Below, one piece after another: positions 23,616-32,677 of a DNA stretch of 64,000 nt (its first letter is position 1; every line of letters starts with the position of its first letter). Origin of the DNA: Isoetes taiwanensis (taxonomy: Eukaryota; Streptophyta; Lycopodiopsida; Isoetales; Isoetaceae); assembly GCA_021234155.1 (NCBI GenBank), contig JAJEKV010000055.1, forward strand, positions 2,165,090 to 2,229,089, in the 5' to 3' direction. The translations under genes were made by a program, and so were the position numbers. The notes below the pieces were generated by a model. The model did not search any database. It saw only the letters and a program-made list of their open reading frames with translations, and was not told where the DNA came from.

Positions 23616-25073
23616 AAGAGGGGCCCTACAGACACTTCTCTTTTATAAGAGACATACTAGGCTACAAAAAAGACTTGTCAAAAGAACTGGAGAATACAGA
23701 ACAAAAGACTTAAACGGTCTACATTATACAAAATGGAGAATACAAAACAAAAAACATATCGGAGTACAGGAGAAGATTATAACAAAAAACACACAAAACA
23801 AGGTAGCAAAAGCAGTAGAAATGACACGTAAAACAATATAAAAGGTAGACAATACACGAGACACGCATACCACGTAAAATACACGGTAGAAAAACATCCT
23901 AAAACCTAACAATAAAAGGACCACGTAAATCAATTACAAAACAAAAAAGCGGATCAATTACCCGAGGCGCTTTTGGATTTGTGCTTTCGCTTGTTCAAAG
24001 ACCTCCGGCTTGGGATTTATGCTTTAGGTCGTCGCCCACCTCTACTGGCGCCTCGCGGCCGGATCCTCTAGGCATGTCATAGAAACGCAAGTCGCGATAG
24101 TATGAGATCAGGGGTTTTGGTTTAAACTTATATGTATCGTTCATAATCTAGGCCGCCGATTTACAACCGTAAATTCAAATTCGCGTCCTTTTAAATTTAT
24201 ACCGCCTTAATTAACCGCCCGTCCGGCTCATTTACAAATTTAAATTGTGTTTTCTTTTTTTAGTGCAATTTCAAGATAACAATTAATTATTAATTTCAAG
24301 AAACGATATGTGGCAATCTACTACCACCTAATCGCCACCCTACTATCGGGCGCCAAGATCATTCCTACTATCGGCCCCAAGAACAATCGACTATCGAGCG
24401 CCCAAGATCCGTTCGATCGATCAAGATTCGTTCAATCCCATTCGACGATCAAGCGCCTTCAATCCATTCGATCGAGCGCAGCTTCAATTCCCATTCGATG
24501 TCTGGCTGAACTATGGTGAGTTCGAATGCATTCTCTTGTTCTCTATTTTTCGCCCTCTATTTTTACAATGCATTCTCGGTTTTTTATCGGTGTCGAGAAG
24601 AATGCTATCTTTTAACAAAAAACTTGAAGCGCCGAAAGTAGGCTTATGTAAAATCGAAGATCTGAATCCAAGTTCTATGTGTCATGGTGTTCCTCTTGGA
24701 AACAGTTTACGTAAGATTTCCATTATAAACCTGCAATTATGAAGATGAGGCTCTTCCAAGAAGACATCCCTGGCGTCTACATTTTGGTGAAAGCGTGGGC
24801 ACATTTGTAGCATGGCCAAAAGAACGTCTGAAAAAAGGTATGTATATTTGGATATTCAAAAATAAAGAATATATCATAACATCTGCGTGATGTTGTGAAT
24901 TTTGAATACGTGATGGTCTTTAGTCTTATCAACCCCATGAAACTACAAATTAATGAAAATATGTAGTTTCTTGGGGTTGGTCATAATCGGCCGGAGGCTA
25001 TCACGAGATTCAATGTTTTCGACATTGCATATAAAAAAACATAATAAACTAATAACGTAAAAGTATAGTGCAA
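23616..25073. other. Transposon interior without a supported gene
   Basis: A/C-rich and AT-rich sequence; short frames only. Around 24350-24500 a loose repeat of GATCGA / TTCGATC words occurs (for example ATTCGATCGAGCGC). Confidence 0.35.
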
Positions 25074-25848
25074 AATTACGCCAGCGCCGAGTTTGTATTC
25101 ATATTCCAAAAAAGTATATGTACATTTCTTCTTACGCAAAAAATGCGCCAAAAGTAATTTCTTTCTATCTCTACAATATGTCACACAGGCCCACTTCATC
25201 GCCCCAATCCAAAAGTCCCACCTGAACCACCCCCGATATGACAGGATCCTCATCTTCCTGCTTGAATGTCGAGTCTCCAAACGCAGTGTTGTATCGATCC
25301 TTGATACTATAAATCAAATCCTCGTTACTTATTTGTTGGCATGAGCCTTACTAAGAGCATGAGGAGCCGCGATATGTCCGTGAGATGCGATGGAAGTGTT
25401 CCCATGGCCCCGATACGGACCGCCTAATGGATTCTCCAACTCTCTTTGAACGTTTTGAACAAAGACAATCAAGTAATATCTTGTCACAGGGTCGAGTTGA
25501 TGGTCGCCCGGGGAAAGTGTATTTGATCTAGAACCAAACGATTGTATTTGAACTAGGAACAGCCGATTAATCCGCGTGCATAAGGAAAATCCATGGCACT
25601 AGAACGAGAGAAAGTAATTAGCAAATAATATATTACTCTCCCCCATAAAAACGATTCAACATACATAATTCAAAACGCCGCCCGGTAGCGCTTTACATTT
25701 TCACAGATCTATTTCACACGCCACCGGGCGCGATTTGTATAGAGCCGTATGAAATTGAAAAGCCAAACTAAAACGCTACTGGCGCTTTTGATTAACCTAG
25801 TGGAAAAAGCGTGAACCCAAAAATAGAAATGCGCCAAGCGCCGATTTC
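25074..25848. repeat. Five further copies of the GC-core palindrome
   Basis: Copies near 25074, 25672, 25716, 25770 and 25826. The last four are spaced 44-56 bp, similar to the array at 22 kb. Confidence 0.65.
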
Positions 25849-26026
25849 TCCCATTCCAAAGATATTATTCTAACAAAATGCATAATGCATAATGCGAATG
25901 CAATCGTAATTCAAAATATAAAGCCAGTTAGAGCAGATATATAATAATAATACTCCTTGTTTAGTTCAATATTTAGTTCATTGTTTTAGTTCATTATTTA
26001 GAGCAGATAGAGGAAGAGCTAGTGAA

Positions 26027-26072
26027 GATCTATGATCTATGATCTATGATCATAGATCATAGATCATAGATC
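26027..26072. repeat. Perfect 46-bp palindrome made of 7-bp repeats
   Basis: Left arm is three GATCTAT units; right arm is the exact complement, ATAGATC units. Symmetry centre is between 26049 and 26050 with no loop. Could form a cruciform. Confidence 0.9.
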
Positions 26073-26146
26073 ATAGATCATAGAGCAAGATCATAGAGCA
26101 GATATGAAATAGAATAACTTCATTATTTTAGATCATTAACTAGAAC

Positions 26147-26204
26147 AGATAGAGGAAGAGCTAGTGAAATAGAATAACTTCATTATTTTAGATCATTAAT
26201 TAGG
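26147..26204 (+). repeat. 58-bp direct repeat, left copy
   Basis: Begins AGATAGAGGAAGAGCTAGTG and ends AGATCATTAATTAG. A nearly identical copy lies at about 27480-27536, with partial copies at 26003, 26100, 27456 and 27541. Confidence 0.8.
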
Positions 26205-27455
26205 TTCCCAAAATGTTGTTGGGGGGTCGTGTAACATAAGATTTTGCAAGGTTTAGGAATGTATTCGTATCTAAAAATGGTATTTTGCTGACTCACAAAT
26301 TTGGGTTTTGGTTTGGCAATGGTCGAATGGGTTGTATTGGTTTTTTTTGGAAGGGCTAATTTTTAGAAGTGGTGTGGTGTCGATGCCTTTGCGTCCGCGT
26401 GGGGCGGATGGAGGAGAGCAGAGGCAGTTCCGACGAGAGCTGCGGAGCATGCTTTTGCCGATTTGTAGGGTAGAGCAGGATGGAGCAGGCGCAGGAGGTG
26501 ACATGGCCATGGCAAAGAGCTTCCGCCAGGAGCCAGGTTTGGGACTTGATTCTGGTGCCACGCTATAGCATGTGCATCTTTTCTTCTGTGTATGTCTTGA
26601 AGAGGGTAAATTAGGGATTTCGTCTTCCGCCATAGCCAGAAGCTTATTTTGCATTCTTCTTCTCCTCATTCCGGCAAAAAATATGCTTGGCTGGTTGGCC
26701 ATAACCCAATGGCGGAGGCACAGAGGCACAGAGGCAGTTCAGGGCACAGAGGCAGAAGCACTCATGCAAAATCCGATAGGCCAGACTCAGAAGCCCTCAT
26801 TTTCTTTCTTCACAAGCATTCTTTCTTCAGAAGCATTCTCAATTTGGTTTTTGCAGAGGTTTAGGTGCAGTGAGATTTCTGCTTGCTCTGATGAAATCGT
26901 TTTTTTCTTAAGCCATCTTTTTCCAGCTGCTTACAGAGTGTGTTTCTATTTGGCTTCAACAGGTTATGTCTTAAGGTTTTCATCTTGAGGTTTTGTGGAA
27001 CTGCCTCTTGGGCAGGGGGTTCAACTCCCCGTGCTTCATTATGGTATTTCTTTGTTTATTCTGTTGTGAAGCTGCTGTAGCAGGTGCAGCAATTTGTTCT
27101 GCAGTTTATGAACAGGGTTAGTTTCTTCCTTCATTTTGGTGGGTCGTTCTGTAATTTCCTTTTGCAAGTGACACAGGTGTGCACAAGATTGCTTCATAGC
27201 AGGCGTACTGCTCTAACTGTATGGAGTTGGTTAGTTATCACTTGTGTGTATTTGTGTGTATGTATGGAGTTGACTTCAATTGAATACTTCTTCATGAACC
27301 TTAGGCTGACGTGGAAATGGGGTTTTGACCCCATCTTGACTTGGGTTGGACGGCTGTGCTTTTGGGATATGGCATGTGCTTGGGTATATGCCATATTTGG
27401 ATGGCTAGGATGTAGCGATTATAGGCAGGCTTGGGGCAAACAGTTATAAAGTGCT
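26205..27455. other. 1.25-kb segment bracketed by the direct repeat
   Basis: GC-richer than its surroundings and flanked by copies of the 58-bp repeat, so it may be an insertion or a captured fragment. Open frames are present, but none looks like a known protein. A tRNA T-arm-like sequence, GGGGTTCAACTCCCC, is at about 27016-27030. Confidence 0.4.
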
Positions 27456-27575
27456 AGCAGATAGAGGAAGAGCTAGTGAAATAGAGGAAGAGCTAGTGAA
27501 ATAGAATAACTTCATTATTTTAGATCATTAATTAGAACAGATAGAGGAAGAGCTAGTGAAATAGAATAAGAGCAG
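27456..27575 (+). repeat. Direct repeats, right copies
   Basis: Two and a half copies of the AGATAGAGGAAGAGCTAGTG unit, one of them full length. Confidence 0.75.
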
Positions 27576-27939
27576 ATCATATAGGCAAGATCACAGAACA
27601 AGATCATAGAGCAGGATCTATATATGAAGGTGGTAGGGCAGTTTAGGACTGATGCATGTAAAAGTAAATAACATGCTTTATGGAAAATAACTACTTTATG
27701 TAAATAACAGTAAATACTAACCCGAGAAACCTTAAGAAGTGATTCGAGAAGCCTTAAGAAGCCGAGAAAAAGCAATAGCAGCTAATTTGGAGAAAAAGCA
27801 ATAGCAAATGGTAGAAGCTTTTTAACACAAAACCAAAAGTTATTCAAAGTTAGAGAGATTGTAGAGAGCCTAAAAAGCCAAAAACCGTAAAAACCTTGTA
27901 TAGAGCCTACAAACCTTGTATAGAACCTTGTATTGAGCC

Positions 27940-28230
27940 GAAACCCTAAAGCAGATGATTGTAGAAGCCTTCTGCATATAGAAGCCGAGTTTAAAGCAGA
28001 TAGAAGCCGAAAAGTCGAGATTGAAGCAGAGAAGCAGATAGAAGTCGAGATTGAAGCCGAGAAGCAGATAGAAGTCGAGATTGAAGCAACGAGCGACAGT
28101 GTCTTCAACGAGATTGAAGTCGAGATTGCTCGAAAGCGCCAGAAAAGCCGATTGCATGCAGAGATGCTCGAAAGCGCCAGAAAAGCCGATTGCAGATAGG
28201 TCGAAAGCGCCAGAAGAGAAGATCGAAAGA
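27940..28230 (+). repeat. Two adjoining minisatellites
   Basis: A 30-bp unit (GTCGAGATTGAAGCAGAGAA...) occurs about three times from 28010 to 28090, then a 27-bp unit (CTCGAAAGCGCCAGAAAAGC...) three times from 28130 to 28215. The plus-strand frame 27933-28199 reads EIEAEKQIEVEIEAEKQIEV, which could be an exon of the transposase gene or a chance frame over the repeat. Confidence 0.7.
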
Positions 28231-28339
28231 GAGACAGAAAACTGGAAAAGTTGGAAAGGGATTGTAAACTGGAAATAATAACTGCTTTAAAAAATTCGTA
28301 CCGCGCCATAATAACTGCCGCGAAAATTTATTACAAGGG

Positions 28340-28640
28340 TTATAAGTTATAAGATTTAAGGTTAATAATTTTAAGGTTAATAGATTTAAGGTTAATAGTT
28401 TTAAGGTTAATAGTTTTAAGGTTTATAAGTTAAGGTTATTAGTTAAGATTAATATTTTTAAGTTCATAAATAAGGTTATAAGTTTAAAAGTTTATGAATT
28501 TGAATTTAGAAGTTGTTTCTAAGGTTACAACATTTAAGGTTATTATAAGTTAATATATTATAGGTTCACTTATTATTATTATAGATTAAGTTATTATAGG
28601 TTATTAAGGTTATTATTAAGGTTAACTTTCATTTAAGAAC
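28340..28640 (+). repeat. AT-rich TTTAAGGTTAATAG-type tandem repeat
   Basis: A word related to TTTAAGGTTAATAG is repeated about ten times with decay. It directly precedes the first transposase frame and probably lies in its 5' intron or leader. Confidence 0.6.
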
Positions 28641-28707
28641 ATGTTAGGGAGATGTTATTTGGATATGCTAACTTACTATAGGTTTTTATGCATTTTAGGT
28701 CAATGGC

Positions 28708-29022
28708 ATGCAAAATGCTAAATCCCCCAAGGCCCCCAATGATGGTGATCAAGGCAAGGAAAAATCCCCAACTAATGAAGATGACAAAGATGATGGGAAA
28801 AGAAAGGAAAAGACCAGAAATGAAAAGGATGAAGATGACAAAGATGATGGCAAAGGAAAGGAAAAGACCTCAAATGAAAAGGATGATGCCAAAGGAAAGG
28901 AAATTGTACTTTATACTTTCGAAATGATTGGAAAACAAGAAGGTCAAGATCCCGCATGCATGCAAATGAGAGGCGAGGGAGAAGGGATTATTGTTCTAGC
29001 GGATCATATCAATGCAAAGGAA
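28708..29022 (+). CDS. Transposase N-terminal segment, charged tandem peptide repeats
   Basis: 105 residues from MQNAKSPKAPNDGDQ. Three copies of DDKDDGKxKEKTxNEKD follow, probably a disordered nuclear-localising region, then IVLYTFEMIGKQEGQDP. It stops at 29023-29025, and the continuation is in another frame. Confidence 0.55.
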
Positions 29023-29762
29023 TGATGAAAGATTAGGGGAGGACAAAGTTAGGTGTGGCAATCTCAAAATTATATGACAATTGGAAGGAAAAGGGTTCGG
29101 GCAAACAAGAATGCCTAGCTTGTGTGAAGCAACTAGAGGTTCCAACTATTGTTGCATGGCCTAGGGACAAGATTCAACAAGAGGGGAACTACACGTTTCC
29201 TATAGATGTAGAACCATTGTCAACAATGTTCACACAATTGTAGCAAGAGGCCACTTCCAACTTTCAAACATTATCCCACCAAAAGATGCAAGTCGAGTTA
29301 TGGATTGTTCTCCACCCCGAAGCTATGATGAAGGTTAGAGGAGGTGAATGTTGTTGGGCTTCTTGTGTTAGAATGTTCACAATAGAGGAGTTGGTGGGAG
29401 CAAGAGCTACATATCAGGGAACATAAGTGTGATAGCGGAGGAATTTCATGTACACCATATTTGGCTATGCAATTCGGGATGAAAGATCAAAGAAGAAAAG
29501 ATTCCCATTGAATGGAAAGTGGATATGTTCAAAAGCATGATGGTTATACATGGAATTCCAACCTCTTCTTGGCACAAACCGCAAAAGAGACATGAAAATG
29601 GTAGTAAAATTGCATTGCATGGGAACACTGGCCCGTAAGGCCTACCTCAAGAACTATAGTGCAAAGGAAATATTTGAAAGATATGTGGATTTCAATGCGA
29701 GAAAACATGCCACATAAGAGTAAGAAGGATGAAACAGGGGTAGAGTTATTGTTGAAAAGAGA

Positions 29763-30287
29763 TTGCCATCCCATTGTACCCAGAAGAGCATATTAGAGGA
29801 AATAAATGCATTGCTTCGGGAACTTGGAGTGGCCTCTATATCCCAACCCAGTTTTAGTAGGCTATGGAATAGGCATTTCAAGCATGTGACCATAGCAACT
29901 TCAAACAACTTTGCCAAGTGCAATTTATGTGCTAAGTTGAAGGAGACACTAGATAAGATCAGGCAACCAAGTCTAATGGCAAAGATAAGGGAACATATGA
30001 AGGACCATATGACGGATCAACTATCATGTAGATCAACTTATTGGATGTGGAGGACCTTATCTGCAATGGAACCTAATAACTATCTATGTATTATACATGA
30101 TAAAATGGACCAACAGAAGACTTGTCTTCCACAATTCAAGTACATTCCTAAGTCATGTGGAAGATCATATCCTTTGCAGATTTCAATGACTGGGGCAATA
30201 TTGCATGGGCAGTCTCAGACCTATTATGACCATTTCGGTTTAGAGTTGTGGAGTGATGGTCCGTTTTTCACATTGGGAGTATCATGA
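29763..30287 (+). CDS. Transposase central segment with the first catalytic Asp
   Basis: 174-residue open frame. Contains FSRLWNRHFKHVTIA, a Cys pair NFAKCNLCAKL (zinc ribbon-like), CRSTYWMW, and IIHDKMDQQKTCLPQF with the proposed first Asp. The upstream segment 29330-29760 has further protein-like sequence in another frame. Confidence 0.6.
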   Translation: MPSHCTQKSILEEINALLRELGVASISQPSFSRLWNRHFKHVTIATSNNFAKCNLCAKLKETLDKIRQPSLMAKIREHMKDHMTDQLSCRSTYWMWRTLSAMEPNNYLCIIHDKMDQQKTCLPQFKYIPKSCGRSYPLQISMTGAILHGQSQTYYDHFGLELWSDGPFFTLGVS

Positions 30288-30512
30288 GGTGTTTAGAAAA
30301 CTATGAGAAGGGTTACAATGGTCACCTACTGGATCCTCTGACTAGCCCGGGCACTACATAGTGCATTGTTGGATGGAACCCCTAATAGTATTGAAAAGTT
30401 TAGCAAGGCAAGATTTAGGAGGAATGGACCTAATGAACATGTTGGAGCTTCAACATCTCGGTGCTAAACCTCGAGATCTGCCCGAGAAAAAGCTCCTCTT
30501 GCAACTAGATAA

Positions 30513-31003
30513 TTGTCTTTGGTCAAAATAAGAACAGTGCATGTTTTCTTTCCTATCCTACTTAACAAATTGTGGGGTATTTTTGAAAGAGTCAATTTGG
30601 GGTTCCTAATGCCCGGACATACTCATGAGGATGTGGATGCATTGTTTGGAAAATATAGTCATGTATTGAGACAACAGACAGTTACCAACTTTCCCAGGCT
30701 ATTGGAAATATTTCATGGATGTACAAATCCATCTCCTATAGGATCTATCATAGAAGAAGTGCACGATTGGAAGAGTTTTGTGGATGGTTATGCTCGACAT
30801 GGAAGGTCATTCTAGACCTCTTCAATTCACTTTTGGGTGAGAGAAGGGATTCCAATCATGCAATGGAAAATGAGACCTTCAGAGGAGAAGTGGAGAGGTG
30901 GGGCAGAAATTTGGCCATGCTAGGATGCAAATGGCAAGCCTATGATACCTCTGGTCAACCAAAAGCTCTAAAACCAATCAAGAAGTCAAGCAATTGGGCT
31001 TGA
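30513..31003 (+). CDS. Transposase segment with the catalytic Glu (GHTHED)
   Basis: Starts within RTVHVFFPILLNKLWG, then FLMPGHTHEDVDALFGKYSH. After about 100 residues the frame shifts at about 30800 and continues to 31003. The proposed second Asp (LQLDN, 30508) lies just before, in a frame that ends at a stop near 30530. Confidence 0.6.
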
Positions 31004-31606
31004 CTAAGGATGGCATCAATGACTACATCAAGCATTGGCAAAACTAATTCAGATGACACTAATCGTGCATTGATAGATTATTGGAAGAAGGTGATCAACT
31101 TGTTGGATGAGGTAGACACATCCTCCGAATCACCGCTAGAAGGGTGGTTCCCTAAAAGTAAGTGGAAAACATTAGTCGGGTCTTTGGCCGAAGATGATGG
31201 TACCATTAGTAGCATTGTGAAGGCATATGCTCCTCCTCAATCGATAAACACTATGTTGGTCCTAAGAAGGATAGGCCAAAATATTTAGGCATGGATTGTT
31301 ATGAACCTTCTATCGACGCGGAGTGCCACCAATTTGTAGTAGTAAAACCAAAGAGATCTAGAGACCTATCCAAAGTGGTTGGGATACACTATCTCGGATA
31401 TTTGCAAAGAAGAAGGTGGTGTTAACTTCAATAAGGTGCTTGGCGTGGAATGGTGGTGTCCAAGACATCGCTTGAGTAATGTCACCGATAAAGAAAGATA
31501 TTCAGATTGTTGGACAAAGAGGTGGAGGAGAAATCCAAGTGATCCCGATCTTTGGCTAGACATTGAAACCGTATTGTACTCTTGGGACTCCAAAAACTAT
31601 TCCTAG

Positions 31607-31906
31607 TAAAACAAATGAGAGTTACAATACCTCAGGATATAAGGAATAAGGTTCTCATATCCTTGGGGATGCTAGTGGAAAAATGAAAAACAGTTACTAT
31701 GTATCTTTTCTACAGTTAATAAAAGTTGTGTACTACTTGAGTTCCATGATATATGATTTTGTAATTTGAAGTTAAGGTGTGAATTTATATTCCCGCGTGT
31801 GATTATATGTTAAAGTCTATTCTAGTCTAAGGGCAAATAAGTTACTAAAAAAGTGAATTTAACAAAGTTACTAAAAAAGTGCAATATAAAATTTATCCCA
31901 AAATTA
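31607..31906. other. Right subterminal region of the transposon
   Basis: AT-rich, non-coding. Two copies of AAGTTACTAAAAAAGTG lie at about 31838-31880. No GC-core palindrome here, unlike the left half. Confidence 0.4.
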
Positions 31907-31938
31907 AGACATAATCCCAATTTAATTGAATGATGGTT
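31907..31938 (-). repeat. Right terminal inverted repeat
   Basis: 32 bp, perfect inverse of 18305-18336, ending GAATGATGGTT before the TGGT duplication. Confidence 0.93.
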
Positions 31939-31942
31939 TGGT

Positions 31943-32672
31943 GCTAAGCCAGACCATAGCGCCTATGACCCGGTGGGCTCTTGTGCACAGGCCGAACTAG
32001 TAGGGTGTTAAGGAAACACTAGGAGCATTCTATATGCTAGTTCAGAGGCCTCTACCCCCCTTTAACCCCTGTTTACTGGAAACTACTGAACTAACTCATA
32101 GAGACATCGACCCTTTCATAACAGAGCATCATTCATAATTGAACAATATTCCTAGTTACCAAAGAAGGGTTAATCTGAACCAAAGCTAGTCAGACAAGAA
32201 TACCAAAGTATTATCCTACAATTTGCAAGTTAAGCTACCACTGACCAGTGTTTTGGCTAGAGCCGTTGTCAAGAGGCGCTTCCATGGTCTTTATCTTGGG
32301 GGTGGCGGCCCGACGGTTAGCGGTGTCTTAGCGATTGGTAGCGGTTCAACAATCGGCTCGGGCTCTTTTAGCCGCTTCACCAGTCTTTGGTTGGGTCGAA
32401 ATTGGGGTGATATGAGGATGGCGCCTCCCTTTGGTGGCCTAGTTTAGCAACCCTCATGCTGGCCACCCGGGTTATGCCAAATGGCGCCTTCCCACTATGA
32501 ATTGACCTAATCACATGTCTTTAGATAATTATCCTTTATAATTCGGTTAACATAGCTAATTAAATCCATTGTGGCCAACCCCCTAGGTTATCATACCCTA
32601 GGTGGCGTACCTATACTAGGTGACGTGTCAATATATTTATACGTATACCGTATAAATACTTGGAACGTCACA
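31943..32672 (-). repeat. 5' LTR, outer part
   Basis: Continues the LTR from GCTAAGCCAGACC to GGAACGTCACA and is followed by the TGTAG target duplication. Confidence 0.88.
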
Positions 32673-32677
32673 TGTAG

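Larger units (their letters stand above)
28690..31606 (+). pseudogene. DDE transposase gene of the 13.6-kb transposon, frameshifted
   Basis: Open segments follow each other in different frames: a charged N-terminus (28708-29022), 29055-29240, a central part (29763-30287), and 30513-31606. Three acidic residues fit a DDE active site: Asp in HDKMDQQKTCLP (about 30108), Asp in LLLQLDN (about 30508), and Glu in GHTHEDVDALFG (about 30627), spaced about 133 and 40 codons. The GHTHEDxDxxF motif is known to me from transposon-derived eukaryotic proteins annotated as DUF7869. The C-terminus has WWCPR, DCWTKRW and DPDLWLDIETVLYSW. A possible acceptor (TTTTAG|GTCAATGGC) precedes the first ATG. At least five frame breaks make this copy inactive as read. 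Product would cut and join at the TIRs. Confidence 0.7.
18305..31938 (+). mobile_element. 13.6-kb DNA transposon with 32-bp TIRs, 4-bp target duplication, DDE transposase and a second gene
   Basis: The ends start AACCATCATTCAATTAAATT and finish with its exact complement (32/32 bp identical). The bases TGGT occur on both sides (18301-18304 and 31939-31942), but only once at the same place in the uninterrupted LTR (6880s), which proves the insertion and its target duplication. Inside are a DDE-type transposase (28.7-31.6 kb, plus), a multi-exon gene with an FCP1-like end (19.3-23.45 kb, minus), a family of short palindromes and several minisatellites. Among named superfamilies, Sola has 4-bp duplications; that assignment is inference. 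Orientation is given by the transposase. Confidence 0.88.
6020..32672 (-). mobile_element. Ty3/gypsy chromovirus-type retrotransposon, structurally complete, with a nested DNA transposon
   Basis: Both ends read TGTGACG / CGTCACA and are flanked by the same 5 bp, TGTAG, at 6015-6019 and 32673-32677, the target duplication of one insertion. On the minus strand the order is 5' LTR (32672-31943 plus 18304-17443), PBS, long leader, gag, zinc knuckle, protease, RT, RNase H, integrase with chromodomain, polypurine tract and 3' LTR (7602-6020). Without the nested transposon the element is about 13 kb. Every coding domain is broken by frameshifts, so this copy is dead as read, although some breaks may be sequence errors. 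The integration complex of this class is targeted by the chromodomain to heterochromatin. Confidence 0.9.

Noticed and set aside
26308-26988. Open frames inside the bracketed segment of the DNA transposon as a gene
   Set aside because: Overlapping frames on both strands with no recognisable motif and no splice signals that would extend them.
27000-27045. T-arm-like GGGGTTCAACTCCCC with a neighbouring CTGCC/GGGCAG stem, as a class II tRNA
   Set aside because: No acceptor stem or anticodon arm could be folded around it; at most a SINE-type B-box.
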